Origin: JAMHWF01 sp035911095
GTDB lineage: Bacteria; Pseudomonadota; Gammaproteobacteria; Burkholderiales; Burkholderiaceae_C
Assembly (NCBI GenBank): GCA_035911095.1
Contig: JAMHWF010000095.1
Location: forward strand, 35,152-99,151
Length of the DNA stretch: 64,000 nucleotides
Direction: 5' to 3'
Both the position numbers and the translations under genes were made by a program. Shown here piece after piece: positions 17,760 to 25,958 of this stretch. Below the pieces are notes generated by a model. The model was not told the DNA's origin and ran no database searches. It saw only the letters and a list, made by a program, of their open reading frames with translations. Every line of letters begins with the position of its first letter. Position 1 is the first letter of the stretch.

Positions 17760-18676
17760 GCCCAGACGACGACGAGGCCCTCGCACGCGGCCTCGTCGTG
17801 GCCGGCCACGGCCGTCACTACCTGGTCGAGGACCCGCAGGGCGTGCGGCGCCTCTGCCACCCACGCGGCAAGCGCAGCGACTGCGTGGTCGGCGACCGCG
17901 TCCGCTGGCGGCCGGCCGACCAGGCGGGTGAGGAAGGCGTGATCGAATCGATCGATCCGCGCCGCAACCTGCTGCTGCGCCAGGACGAGTGGAAAACCAA
18001 GTCCTTCGCCTCGAACCTCGACCGCCTGCTGGTGCTGGTTGCCGTCGAGCCGGTGTTCGGCGAGTCGCAGCTCGCGCGCGCGCTCATCGCGGCGCGCGAT
18101 GCCGGCATCCCGGCCGCGATCGTGCTCAACAAGATCGACCTGCCGTCCGCCGACGAGGCCCGCGAGCGCCTTGCGCCCTACCGCGCGATGGGCACCGAGG
18201 TGCACGAGGTGGCGCTCAAGGCGCGCCCCGCCGAGGCGCGCGAACGGCTCACGCCGCTGCTCACCGGCCACGTGAGCTTCGTCCTCGGGCCCAGCGGCGG
18301 CGGCAAGAGCACGCTGATCAACCGCCTGGTGCCCGACGCCGGCGCGCAGGTCGGCGAGCTCTCGCAGGCGCTCGCCTCGGGCCGCCACACGACGACCGCG
18401 ACGCGCTGGTACTGGCTCGACGACGGCCACCGCAGCGCGCTGATCGACTCGCCCGGCTTCCAGGAATTCGGCATGCGCCAGATCGAGCCGCAGGCACTGG
18501 CAGGGCTGATGCCCGACATCGCACTGGCCGCCGGCGATTGCCGCTTCTACAACTGCACGCATGTGCACGAGCCGGGCTGTGGCGTGCTTGCGGCCGTCGA
18601 GCGCGGCGCGATCAGCGCCTCGCGGCATCGCATCTACACCGAGATACTGGCCGAGATCTCGCGGCCGCGGCACTGA
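17756..18676 (+). CDS. rsgA: Ribosome small subunit GTPase RsgA
   Basis: A circularly permuted GTPase of 306 residues that helps late 30S maturation. Order: an N-terminal OB-fold, G4 NKIDLP, G1/Walker A GPSGGGKST near residue 178, G3 in DSPGFQEFG, then a C-terminal zinc knuckle (CRFYNCTHVHEPGC). The P-loop reads GPSGGG rather than the common GxSGxG; all essential residues remain. It shares the leftward-facing boundary with a CobD-like gene (convergent, 25 bp). Confidence 0.97.
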   Translation: MSPDDDEALARGLVVAGHGRHYLVEDPQGVRRLCHPRGKRSDCVVGDRVRWRPADQAGEEGVIESIDPRRNLLLRQDEWKTKSFASNLDRLLVLVAVEPVFGESQLARALIAARDAGIPAAIVLNKIDLPSADEARERLAPYRAMGTEVHEVALKARPAEARERLTPLLTGHVSFVLGPSGGGKSTLINRLVPDAGAQVGELSQALASGRHTTTATRWYWLDDGHRSALIDSPGFQEFGMRQIEPQALAGLMPDIALAAGDCRFYNCTHVHEPGCGVLAAVERGAISASRHRIYTEILAEISRPRH

Positions 18677-18701
18677 GGCCCGGCGGCGCTCGCACCGGCC
18701 C

Positions 18702-19691
18702 TCAGCCGATCAGGTGCGCCAGCGACAGCAGCGCGAGCAGCAGCAACCACAGCGCGACCGAGCGCCAGACCAGGCCGACGATGCTCTGCAGGTGGCCGGC
18801 GTGCGGCGGGTCGCCGGGGGTCATGCCTTCGGCTTGGCTGGTCTGCGCGTCGACGCCGTCGTCGAAGGTCTTCGAGCGGTCGGGCGTCACGCCGGGGGCC
18901 GCGCTGCCGCCGAGCTGCACGCCCACCGCGCCCGCCGCGGCGGCGAGGATGATCCCTTCGTTCGGATGCCGCCACAGCACCGCGTCGCGCCGCCAGGCGT
19001 GCACCGCCTCCTCGAAGTTGCCGACCACCGCGAAGCCGAAGGCGGTCATGCGCGCCGGCACGTGATCGATTCCGCTGAACAGCCGCTGCGACAGCTGCAT
19101 CAGGCGGGTGTTCGCCGGCGCCTCCATCGCCTTGCTCTTGAACGACCAGTAGCGGCTTGCGAACTCGGCCATCCGGTACAGCACGGCCCCGGCAGGGCCG
19201 AAGCCCAGCACCGAGAAGGCGATGAAGACGAAGAAGACGCCGAAGACGTGGCGGTGCGCGGCCAGCAGCGAATGCTCGACCACGTGGCGCAGCAGCTCGG
19301 TGCGCGGCAGCTGGGTGGTGTCGAGGTGACGCCACTCGGCGAGCAGCTGGCGCGCGCGTGCCTCGTCGCCCTCGATCAGCGCGTTGCGGATGTCGGTGTA
19401 GTAGTGGCTGAACTGGCGGAAGCCGAGCGTCAGGTACAGCACGACGACGTTCCACGCGAAGCCGAGCATCACGTTGGCGCGCGCCAGCAGCAGGAACACG
19501 CCGCCGGCGATCACCGCCGGCACCACCACCGTGATGATCCAGACCACCCAGGCGTGACGCTCGCGGCCGGCGTCGAAGTTGCGGCCGGTCCAGCGCACCC
19601 AGTCGATCAGCGCGTCATGGACCCAGTTGTTCCGTGGCAGCGGCCGGATCTGCTCGATGAGCAATGCCAGCACGACCGCAAAGAAGTTCAT
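18702..19691 (-). CDS. CobD/CbiB-family membrane protein
   Basis: A 329-residue protein with hydrophobic segments near residues 1-12, 50-70, 75-95, 155-175, 240-255 and a C-terminal one. The N-terminus (LALLIEQIRPL) and the internal HVPARMTAFGFAVVGNFEEA segment match the CobD/CbiB (also AmpE-related) family. CbiB makes adenosylcobinamide phosphate, but no cobalamin gene is near, and similar stand-alone genes are common in Burkholderiales. I therefore name only the family. It is the last gene of the leftward run from rpsP. Confidence 0.78.
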   Translation of the reverse strand: MNFFAVVLALLIEQIRPLPRNNWVHDALIDWVRWTGRNFDAGRERHAWVVWIITVVVPAVIAGGVFLLLARANVMLGFAWNVVVLYLTLGFRQFSHYYTDIRNALIEGDEARARQLLAEWRHLDTTQLPRTELLRHVVEHSLLAAHRHVFGVFFVFIAFSVLGFGPAGAVLYRMAEFASRYWSFKSKAMEAPANTRLMQLSQRLFSGIDHVPARMTAFGFAVVGNFEEAVHAWRRDAVLWRHPNEGIILAAAAGAVGVQLGGSAAPGVTPDRSKTFDDGVDAQTSQAEGMTPGDPPHAGHLQSIVGLVWRSVALWLLLLALLSLAHLIG

Positions 19692-19749
19692 GCGCGCCGA
19701 TGATAGCCCCGGCCCTTTCGAGATCCGCGACGCGCGGACCGTGCGGTGC

Positions 19750-20442
19750 TCAGGCCGAGAGGAAGCGGTAGAAGTTGCGCAGCATCGAGGCCGTCGCGCC
19801 CCAGACGAAGTAGCGGCGCGCCTGCCCGGCGGCGTCGATACCGCTCCAGGGCATCGAGAGAAACTGACGCCGCTGGCCGTCGGCCTCGAACAGGTGCCGC
19901 TGGTGGTGCGCCGGGTTCATCAGGAAGGCAAGCGGCACCTCGAAGGCTTCGGACACCTCGTGCTGGTCGAGCCGCAGGTGGAACGGCGGCCGCACCAGCG
20001 CCACCACTGGCGTGACGACGAAGCCGGTGATCGTTGCGTAGAGCGGCAGGTGGCCGATGACCTCGACATGCGAGCGCGCGAGGCCGATCTCTTCCTCGGT
20101 CTCGCGCAGCGCCGTGTCGACCGGGTCGCGGTCCTCGGGCTCGGTGCGCCCGCCGGGGAAGCTGATCTGCCCTGCGTGGTCGCGCAGGTGGTCGGTGCGC
20201 TGGGTCAGCAGCACCTGCAGGCCTTCGGCGCGCGTGACGAGCGGCACCAGCACGGCGGCCGGCGTCGGTGCCGGCCCCGCCGGGCCGGTATCGCCCGGGA
20301 TTTCCGGGGTCCAGCCCGCCTCGGCGGCGAAACGCCGACGCAGCGCCTCGGCCGTCAGGGCCTCGGACGGGACCGGCGGGAGCTGCGCATCGCTGCCGAC
20401 GACGGGGATGCGCTGCGGGTCGAGGATCTGGACGCGGGCCAT
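19750..20442 (-). CDS. CoA pyrophosphatase-type Nudix hydrolase
   Basis: A 230-residue Nudix hydrolase. The Nudix box starts GGRTEPEDRDP and ends RETEEEIGL, with catalytic glutamates in place. Upstream LLTQRTDHLRDHAGQISFPGG is the UPF0035 signature (LLTxR...FPGG) that marks enzymes cleaving CoA to 3'-phosphoadenosine 5'-phosphate and phosphopantetheine (NudL/YeaB). The ATG at 20442 (with GTG just before) begins the family N-terminus. Confidence 0.88.
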   Translation of the reverse strand: MARVQILDPQRIPVVGSDAQLPPVPSEALTAEALRRRFAAEAGWTPEIPGDTGPAGPAPTPAAVLVPLVTRAEGLQVLLTQRTDHLRDHAGQISFPGGRTEPEDRDPVDTALRETEEEIGLARSHVEVIGHLPLYATITGFVVTPVVALVRPPFHLRLDQHEVSEAFEVPLAFLMNPAHHQRHLFEADGQRRQFLSMPWSGIDAAGQARRYFVWGATASMLRNFYRFLSA

Positions 20443-20527
20443 CACGCGGTGGCGGTGCCGACCGGGGTTCGCAGCGGGTGCTGCGGCCGGGCCGTCGCTT
20501 GCGGCGATGGCCCGGGGCCTGTGCCGG

Positions 20528-20881
20528 TCAGGACAGCTTTTCCTTGATGCGGGCCGACTTGCCCGAACGCTGACGCAGGTAGTAGAGCTTGGCGCGGCGG
20601 ACATCGCCACGGCGCTTGACTTCGATGCCGGCGATCAGGGGGCTGTAGAGCTGGAAGGTGCGCTCGACGCCTTCGCCGCTCGAGATCTTGCGCACGATGA
20701 AGCTGCTGTTGAGGCCGCGGTTGCGCTTGGCGATGACGACGCCTTCATAGGCCTGAAGGCGCTTGCGCGTGCCTTCGACGACCTTGACGCTGACGATGAC
20801 GGTATCGCCCGGGGCGAAGGCCGGCACCGTCTTGTTCAGGCGCGCGATCTCTTCCTGCTCGAGGGTCTGGATCAGGTTCAT
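20528..20881 (-). CDS. rplS: 50S ribosomal protein L19
   Basis: A 117-residue L19, at the 30S-50S interface. The family core GDTVIVSVKVVEGTRKR, the AYEGVVIAKRNRGLNSSF block and the C-terminal RRAKLYYLRQRSGKSARIKE are present. It is the last gene of the classical rpsP-rimM-trmD-rplS set but is separated from trmD by 215 bp holding its own promoter-like motif. Confidence 0.98.
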   Translation of the reverse strand: MNLIQTLEQEEIARLNKTVPAFAPGDTVIVSVKVVEGTRKRLQAYEGVVIAKRNRGLNSSFIVRKISSGEGVERTFQLYSPLIAGIEVKRRGDVRRAKLYYLRQRSGKSARIKEKLS

Positions 20882-21020
20882 GGAAAAGGGCTCCGGTGAT
20901 CGTGCCGCGCGTGGGTTGGAGGTTTGAGGCTTGGCCCGTGGGAAGGCGGCGGTGGGGCCGGGCTTCGCCGTCTCGAGGACGGCCGGGCGGAAGCGGGCAG
21001 AGGATCGGGAAAAGCCCGCG

Positions 21021-21026
21021 ATTGTA
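21021..21026 (-). promoter_or_regulatory. rplS promoter -10 (TACAAT) with CGCGGGC discriminator
   Basis: Minus strand TACAATCGCGGGCTTTTCC lies about 140 bases before the rplS ATG, inside the trmD-rplS gap. The same -10 plus discriminator occurs at rpsP and rpsT. A GC-rich discriminator is typical of promoters under stringent control. No clear -35. Confidence 0.55.
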
Positions 21027-21096
21027 GCGTCTCGCCACGATCCGGCGCGGTAGCGCGGCACAGCGCGCGCACGACGACCCGGTTCGCCGCTGTCGC

Positions 21097-21888
21097 CTAC
21101 GGCAGGACGCGCTTCAGGAAGGCCTCGTCGGCCGGCGACAGGTGCCCCGCGGCGCGTGCGGCGTCGATCAGCTCCGGCCGCCGGCGCGCCGTCAGCTCGA
21201 GCGAGCGCTCGCGCCGCCAGCGGGCGATTTTCGCGTGGTCGCCCGACAGCAGCACCGGCGGCACCGCCCCGGCGGCGGCGCCCTCGGCGAGGACTTCGGG
21301 CCGCGTGTAGTGCGGGCAGTCGAGCAGCCCGTCAGAGAAGCTGTCCTGCACGTGCGACTGCGCGTCACCCAGCACGCCCGGCTGCAACCGCGCCACCGCG
21401 TCGAGCAGCGCGAGCGCGGCCAGTTCGCCGCCGGACAGCACGAAGTCGCCCAGGCTCAGCTCCAACTCGACGTGGCGGTCGACGAAACGCTGGTCGATAC
21501 CCTCATAGCGGCCGCAGACCAGCACCGCGCCCGGGCCTTCGGCGAGCTCGCGCACCAGCGCCTGGTCGAGCCGCCGGCCGGCGGGCGAGAACAGGATCAC
21601 GCGCCCCGGGGCATCGCCGGCGCGGGCTGCGTGGCCCTGCCGCTCCGCCTGCGCCGCCTGCAGTGCCCGCTCGAGCGGCGCGGCCAGCATCACCATGCCC
21701 GGCCCCCCGCCATAGGCCCGGTCGTCGACCCGGCGATAGGCGTCCTCGGCAAAGTCGCGCAGGGGCCAGAGGCGCACCTCGACCGGCGCCGGACTCTCGC
21801 CCCGCGCCGCGAAGGCACGCCTGGTCACGCCCTGCGCGAAGTGCGGCGCGAACAGCTCGGGAAACAGCGTCAGGATGTCGAAGCGCAT
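21097..21888 (-). CDS. trmD: tRNA (guanine37-N1)-methyltransferase
   Basis: A SPOUT-class methyltransferase of 263 residues making m1G37, which prevents +1 frameshifting. Visible motifs: YGGGPGMVM, the trefoil-knot segments VCGRYEGIDQRFVD and FVLSGGELAALAL, and a C-terminal helical tRNA-binding domain. It lies 38 bp after rimM in the ribosomal operon. Confidence 0.98.
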   Translation of the reverse strand: MRFDILTLFPELFAPHFAQGVTRRAFAARGESPAPVEVRLWPLRDFAEDAYRRVDDRAYGGGPGMVMLAAPLERALQAAQAERQGHAARAGDAPGRVILFSPAGRRLDQALVRELAEGPGAVLVCGRYEGIDQRFVDRHVELELSLGDFVLSGGELAALALLDAVARLQPGVLGDAQSHVQDSFSDGLLDCPHYTRPEVLAEGAAAGAVPPVLLSGDHAKIARWRRERSLELTARRRPELIDAARAAGHLSPADEAFLKRVLP

Positions 21889-21926
21889 GACAGCGGCGCG
21901 GGCATGCGGAGCTCGCCCGCGCCTTC

Positions 21927-22547
21927 TCAGTAGTCGAGGCCCCAGTCGACATCGACGCGCCGCTCCTCGAGGCTCACGCGGTCGACGTAGGCGGCGACGA
22001 AGGGCACCAGGCGCTCGTCGCCGGGGCGACCATCGGCGGCGGGTGGCGAGGCGATGCGCAGCACGCAGTGCGGCCCGGTGTCGACCAGCCCGACAACAGT
22101 GCCGAGGCAGACGCCTTCACGGTTGTGCACCGCCAGGCCGATCAGGTCGACCCAGTAGAACTCGCCCTCGCCGGCGGTGGGGAAGCTGGAGCGCGCGACG
22201 AAGATGCGCGCGCCGCGCAGCCGCTCGGCGGCATCGCGGTCGTCGATGTCGCGGGCCGTGGCGACGATCGCGTCACCCTGCTCGCGCGCCTGCGTGATGC
22301 GCAGCAGGCGGGGCAGCGGCGTGGGGCCGCGCGCACCCGGCGGCACCGCCGAAGGCCGCTCGGGCGCGGCCAGGAACCAGCGCCGCGACGAGAACAATGC
22401 CTGCGGATCGCCGGACAGGGGCGCGACCTTGAGCCCGCCCTTGATGCCCCAGGCCCCGAGCACGCGCGCCACCTCGACGGCGTCGTCGGGCCAGGGCGGC
22501 TCGTCCGATCCGTCCGGGGCCGCGTCCGCGGCGGGCCGGACGGACAT
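21927..22547 (-). CDS. rimM: Ribosome maturation factor RimM
   Basis: A 206-residue 30S maturation factor. The N-terminal RimM barrel starts EVARVLGAWGIKGGLKV; the PRC-barrel follows at GEFYWVDLIGL. A ~20-residue acidic, Pro/Ala-rich extension precedes the domain. It follows rpsP by 5 bp, so the two are coupled. Confidence 0.97.
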   Translation of the reverse strand: MSVRPAADAAPDGSDEPPWPDDAVEVARVLGAWGIKGGLKVAPLSGDPQALFSSRRWFLAAPERPSAVPPGARGPTPLPRLLRITQAREQGDAIVATARDIDDRDAAERLRGARIFVARSSFPTAGEGEFYWVDLIGLAVHNREGVCLGTVVGLVDTGPHCVLRIASPPAADGRPGDERLVPFVAAYVDRVSLEERRVDVDWGLDY

Positions 22548-22552
22548 CGCGG

Positions 22553-22801
22553 TCAGGCCGCGGCCTTGGCCTGGTCGACCAGGCGCGCGACCGTCGGCGA
22601 CAGCTGGGCGCCGTTGCCGGCCCAGTAGGTCACGCGGTCGAGCGCGACGCGCAGCGGCTGCTCGCCGCCGGCGGCCACCGGGTTGTAGAAGCCCACGCGC
22701 TCGATGTAGCGCCCGTCGCGGCGATTGCGCGAGTCGGCCACGACGATGTTGAAGAACGGGCGCTTCTTGGCGCCGCCTCGGGCGAGTCGGATCACGACCA
22801 T
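22553..22801 (-). CDS. rpsP: 30S ribosomal protein S16
   Basis: An 82-residue S16 beginning MVVIRLARGGAKKRPFFNIV, followed by ADSRNRRDGRYIERVGFYNP. First gene of the rpsP-rimM-trmD-rplS operon. ATG at 22801 is fixed by the family N-terminus. It has a leader of about 165 nt from the -10 at 22973-22978, containing a 14-bp tandem repeat. Confidence 0.98.
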   Translation of the reverse strand: MVVIRLARGGAKKRPFFNIVVADSRNRRDGRYIERVGFYNPVAAGGEQPLRVALDRVTYWAGNGAQLSPTVARLVDQAKAAA

Positions 22802-22852
22802 GCTGTTTCCTCGATCACTCTCGTCATCCACCGCACCAGGAGACACGCGCAG

Positions 22853-22880
22853 GGCAGTGAAAATCCGGCAGTGAGAATCC
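22853..22880 (-). repeat. Two tandem 14-bp repeats in the rpsP leader
   Basis: On the plus strand GGCAGTGAAAATCC (22853-22866) is followed at once by GGCAGTGAGAATCC (22867-22880), one mismatch. On the mRNA they read as two GGATTYTCACTGCC units, about 50-80 nt before the rpsP start. Seen directly; a regulatory role is inference. Confidence 0.7.
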
Positions 22881-22972
22881 AACGGTCGGCACGGCCGCCA
22901 GAAAGGCGCATTCGCGTGCCGGTCAACATCTGGTGCAGATACGCGGGCGGCCCGCCGACACCAAAGCCCGCG

Positions 22973-22978
22973 ATTATA
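22973..22978 (-). promoter_or_regulatory. rpsP operon promoter -10 (TATAAT)
   Basis: A perfect TATAAT on the minus strand, followed by CGCGGGCTTTGG. It is the only good -10 upstream of rpsP and shares the discriminator of rplS and rpsT. No strong -35 at 16-18 bp. Confidence 0.65.
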
Positions 22979-23091
22979 AACTGCCGGCCCACCGCGCGAG
23001 CGGACACCCGTGCGGTATCGACGACCTGCCCGGCCTGCACCCCGCCGCGGCGCCCTCGCCTGCCACCCCGCCCGGCCTCCGAACCTGACAG

Positions 23092-23622
23092 ATGACGACG
23101 CTGATCCGCTCCGGCACCGCCGCCGACACCCCGGCCCTGGCAGCGATCTACGGCCACCATGTGCGCCACGGTAGCGGCAGCTTCGAGCTCGAGCCGCCCG
23201 ACGCGGACGAGATGGCGCGCCGGCGCGAGGCGGTGCAGTCGGCCGGCTGGCCCTGGCTCGTCGCCGAGCGCGCGGGCGCGGTCGTCGGCTACGCCTACGC
23301 CAGCCCCTTCCGCCCGCGGCCGGCCTATCGCTTCTGCCTCGAAGATTCGGTCTATGTCGCGCGCGAGGCCCAGGGCGGCGGCGTGGGCCGGCTGCTGCTG
23401 GCCGAGCTGCTGGCGCAGGCCACCGCGCGCGGTGCGCGCCAGATGCTCGCCGTCATCGGCGACGCCGGCAACCAGGCCTCGATCGCCCTGCACGTCGGGC
23501 TCGGCTTCGAGCACGCCGGCGTGCTGAAGGCGAGCGGCTGGAAGTTCGGCCGCTGGCTGGACGTGGTGCTGATGCAGCGCGCACTCGGCCTGGGCAGCCG
23601 GCGCGATGCTGAGGCAAGCTGA
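23092..23622 (+). CDS. GNAT acetyltransferase, phosphinothricin acetyltransferase-like
   Basis: A 176-residue GNAT enzyme. The opening IRSGTAADTPALAAIYGHHV and the acetyl-CoA loop EAQGGGVGRLLL (Q/RxxGxG/A) are clear, as is the GFEHAGVLKASGWKFGRWLD C-terminal block shared with PAT/MddA/YncA enzymes, which acetylate phosphinothricin, methionine sulfone or methionine sulfoximine. Exact substrate is uncertain. It is divergent from rpsP. Confidence 0.85.
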   Translation: MTTLIRSGTAADTPALAAIYGHHVRHGSGSFELEPPDADEMARRREAVQSAGWPWLVAERAGAVVGYAYASPFRPRPAYRFCLEDSVYVAREAQGGGVGRLLLAELLAQATARGARQMLAVIGDAGNQASIALHVGLGFEHAGVLKASGWKFGRWLDVVLMQRALGLGSRRDAEAS

Positions 23623-23675
23623 ACCGACCGCCAGGCCCAGGATCGATCGCACCTAGCTCACACTTCGCCGCCGAG

Positions 23676-24131
23676 ATGAAACCGCGCCGCTACCGCTCGA
23701 AGACTGTCGCCGCCTGGCTCGCCTTCATCGGCGGCAGCTTCGGCCTCGACCGCTTCTACCTGTACGGCATGGCCGATCGGGCCGGCTGGCTGATCCCCCT
23801 GCCGACGATCGCGGGCCTGTTCGGCGTCCAGCGCATGCTGAACTACGGCCAGGACGACCGCCTCGCCTGGATGCTGATCCCGCTGCTCGGCCTGACCCTG
23901 GCTGCGACGATGCTGGTGGCAATCGTCTATGGCCTGACGCCGGACGAGAAGTGGAACGCACGCCACAACCCGGAAGGCCCGCCGCATCACAGCGGCTGGC
24001 TGACCGTGACCGGTGTCGTGCTCTCGCTGATGGTCGGTGGCGGCGTGCTGATGGCCACCATCGCCTTCACCGGGCAGCGCTACTTCGAGGCGACGCTGGA
24101 CGACAGCTCCCATCTGGACGCGGCGCGCTGA
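23676..24131 (+). CDS. TM2-domain membrane protein
   Basis: A 151-residue membrane protein. Residues 5-60 carry the TM2 motif (RSKTVAAWLAFIGGSFGLDRFYLYG), normally two helices joined by a short turn; two further hydrophobic segments follow at about 65-85 and 112-132. Function of the family is unknown. It lies 53 bp after the acetyltransferase and ends convergent with pit. Confidence 0.8.
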   Translation: MKPRRYRSKTVAAWLAFIGGSFGLDRFYLYGMADRAGWLIPLPTIAGLFGVQRMLNYGQDDRLAWMLIPLLGLTLAATMLVAIVYGLTPDEKWNARHNPEGPPHHSGWLTVTGVVLSLMVGGGVLMATIAFTGQRYFEATLDDSSHLDAAR

Positions 24132-24146
24132 CCGGCGCGCAGCCGC

Positions 24147-25160
24147 TCAGGCCAGCAGCACCCGGCTCACCGCATAGGCGATCGCCGCAACGACCGCCGA
24201 GGCCGGGATCGTGAAGATCCAGGCCCAGACGATGGCGCCCGCCACGCCCCAGCGCACCGCCGAGGCCCGCTGCACCGAGCCGACGCCGACGATCGCGCCG
24301 GTGATCGTGTGCGTCGTCGACACCGGGATCCCGAGGCCGGTTGCGAGAAACAGTGTGAGCGCACCACCGGTCTCGGCACAGAAGCCGCCGACGGGCTTGA
24401 GCTTCGTGATGCGCTGCCCCATGGTCTTCACGATGCGCCAGCCGCCGAACATCGTGCCCAGTCCGATCGCCAGGTAGCAGCTCCAGATCACCCAGGCCGG
24501 CGGGCTCGGGCTGCCGACCACCGCATGGCCGGAGGCGAGCAGCAGCATCCAGATGATGCCGATCGTCTTCTGCGCGTCGTTGCCGCCGTGGCCCAGGCTG
24601 TAGAGCCCGGCCGACAGCAGCTGGAGGCGGCGGAACCAGCCGTCCGCGCGCAGCGGGGGCACCCCGCGCAGCAGCCAGGCCACCGCGACCATCATCAGCG
24701 AGGCGAGCACGTAGCCCAGCGCCGGCGAGATGAAGATGAACAGCACCGTCTTCCACACGCCGGCGCCGATCAGCGCACCCGGTCCGGCCTTGGCGATGAC
24801 CGCGCCGACGATGCCGCCGATCAGCGCATGCGACGAGCTCGACGGGATGCCGAACCACCAGGTGACGAGGTTCCAGACGATCGCGCCGACCAGCGCGCCG
24901 AAGACCACGTGGTGATCGACATAGCCCGGCTGCACGATGCCCTTGCCCACGGTCGCCGCCACCGAGAGGTGGAACACGAAGATCGCCGCCACGTTGAAGA
25001 AGGCGGCGAACAGCACCGCCGTCTGCGGCTTGAGCACGCCGGTCGAGACCACGGTCGCGATCGAGTTGGCCGCGTCGTGGAAGCCGTTCATGAAGTCGAA
25101 GGCCAGCGCGAGCAGCACCAGCAGGGCAACGATCCACCAGCCGATCGCGACGGCCTCCAT
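24147..25160 (-). CDS. pit: Low-affinity inorganic phosphate transporter (Pit)
   Basis: A PiT-family permease of 337 residues with about ten hydrophobic helices. The duplicated family signature is seen as FDFMNGFHDAANSIATVVSTG in the N-terminal half and GGNDAQKTIGIIWM in the C-terminal half. It imports metal-phosphate coupled to protons. The DUF47 partner lies 15 bp upstream in the same operon, the common arrangement. A Pho-type repeat array precedes the operon. Confidence 0.95.
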   Translation of the reverse strand: MEAVAIGWWIVALLVLLALAFDFMNGFHDAANSIATVVSTGVLKPQTAVLFAAFFNVAAIFVFHLSVAATVGKGIVQPGYVDHHVVFGALVGAIVWNLVTWWFGIPSSSSHALIGGIVGAVIAKAGPGALIGAGVWKTVLFIFISPALGYVLASLMMVAVAWLLRGVPPLRADGWFRRLQLLSAGLYSLGHGGNDAQKTIGIIWMLLLASGHAVVGSPSPPAWVIWSCYLAIGLGTMFGGWRIVKTMGQRITKLKPVGGFCAETGGALTLFLATGLGIPVSTTHTITGAIVGVGSVQRASAVRWGVAGAIVWAWIFTIPASAVVAAIAYAVSRVLLA

Positions 25161-25175
25161 CGACGGCGCGCCGCC

Positions 25176-25823
25176 TCAGGCGTGTTCGAGGACGATGCCC
25201 TCGATCAGGTTCGCGACGTCCTCGCAGCGGTCGGAGATCGACTCGAGCTGCTCGTAGATCGTCTTCATCTTGATCAGCTCGCGCGCGTCGGCCTGCTCGC
25301 GGAACAGGCGCGACATCGCGGCCCGCATGACCCGGTCGGCATCGGACTCGAGGCGGTCGATCTCTTCGCAGGTCTTGATCGCGGCCTCGGCGGTCGCCTG
25401 TTGCGAGATCCTCGGCAGCAGCGAGACCGCGTGGCAGACCCGCTCGCAGCAGCGCGCGCTCAGGTCGGCGAGCATGCGCGCCTCGTCGGTCATCGCGCGC
25501 ACGTCGTAGAGCTGCATCGTCTCGGTCGAGTCCTGCAGCAGGTCGAGCACGTCGTCCATCGCATTGATCAGCGCGCGGATCTGCTCGCGGTCGATCGGCG
25601 TGATGAAGGTCTTGTGCAGCAGGCGACTCACCTCGTGGGTGATCTTGTCGGCCGCGTGCTCGGCATCGCTCACCTCCTGCGCGTGGCGCTCGCGCTGCGC
25701 GGGGTCGGCGTAGTGCTCGATCATCGCGGCGAAGGCGCGCGCGCCCTGCACGATCTGCGCGCCGTGCTGGTCGAAGAGCTCGAAGAAGTTGCCCTCCCGG
25801 GGCAGCAGCTTGCCGAACAGCAT
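25176..25823 (-). CDS. DUF47 (PhoU-like) partner of Pit
   Basis: A 215-residue all-helical PhoU-fold protein (TIGR00153/YkaA type), found almost always next to PiT transporters and thought to regulate them. Motifs: EVSDAEHAADKITHEV, TPIDREQI and LINAMDDVLDLLQDS, with the acidic residues that bind metals in PhoU proteins. The start is ATG at 25823, with GGAG 5 bases upstream; the in-frame GTG at 25829 overlaps that site. Confidence 0.92.
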   Translation of the reverse strand: MLFGKLLPREGNFFELFDQHGAQIVQGARAFAAMIEHYADPAQRERHAQEVSDAEHAADKITHEVSRLLHKTFITPIDREQIRALINAMDDVLDLLQDSTETMQLYDVRAMTDEARMLADLSARCCERVCHAVSLLPRISQQATAEAAIKTCEEIDRLESDADRVMRAAMSRLFREQADARELIKMKTIYEQLESISDRCEDVANLIEGIVLEHA

Positions 25824-25865
25824 GCGCACTCCACTCTGGCCGCCGGCGCACTCGTCCCGGCGCGC

Positions 25866-25894
25866 CTGTCACGATGACGTCATCGAGACGTCAC
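25866..25894 (+). promoter_or_regulatory. Pho-box-like array upstream of the DUF47-pit operon
   Basis: Three 7-bp direct repeats read on the plus strand: CTGTCAC (25866-25872), ACGTCAT (25877-25883) and ACGTCAC (25888-25894), each separated by exactly 4 bp. The 7+4 layout with CTGTCAT-like units is the PhoB box pattern. The region also holds a 14-bp perfect palindrome (25872-25885, CGATGACGTCATCG), an alternative reading. A weak -10 (TACACT, 25901-25906, minus strand) would place the array at about +1 to +29. Confidence 0.6.
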
Positions 25895-25958
25895 GACCGG
25901 AGTGTAAGCGGCGAACCTCGCTGCCCATGCCGCGGCAGCGCCGCCGCGCGGGCCCGCG

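Noticed and set aside
18702..19691. Cobalamin biosynthesis gene cbiB
   Set aside because: No other cobalamin gene or riboswitch is near; only family membership can be claimed.
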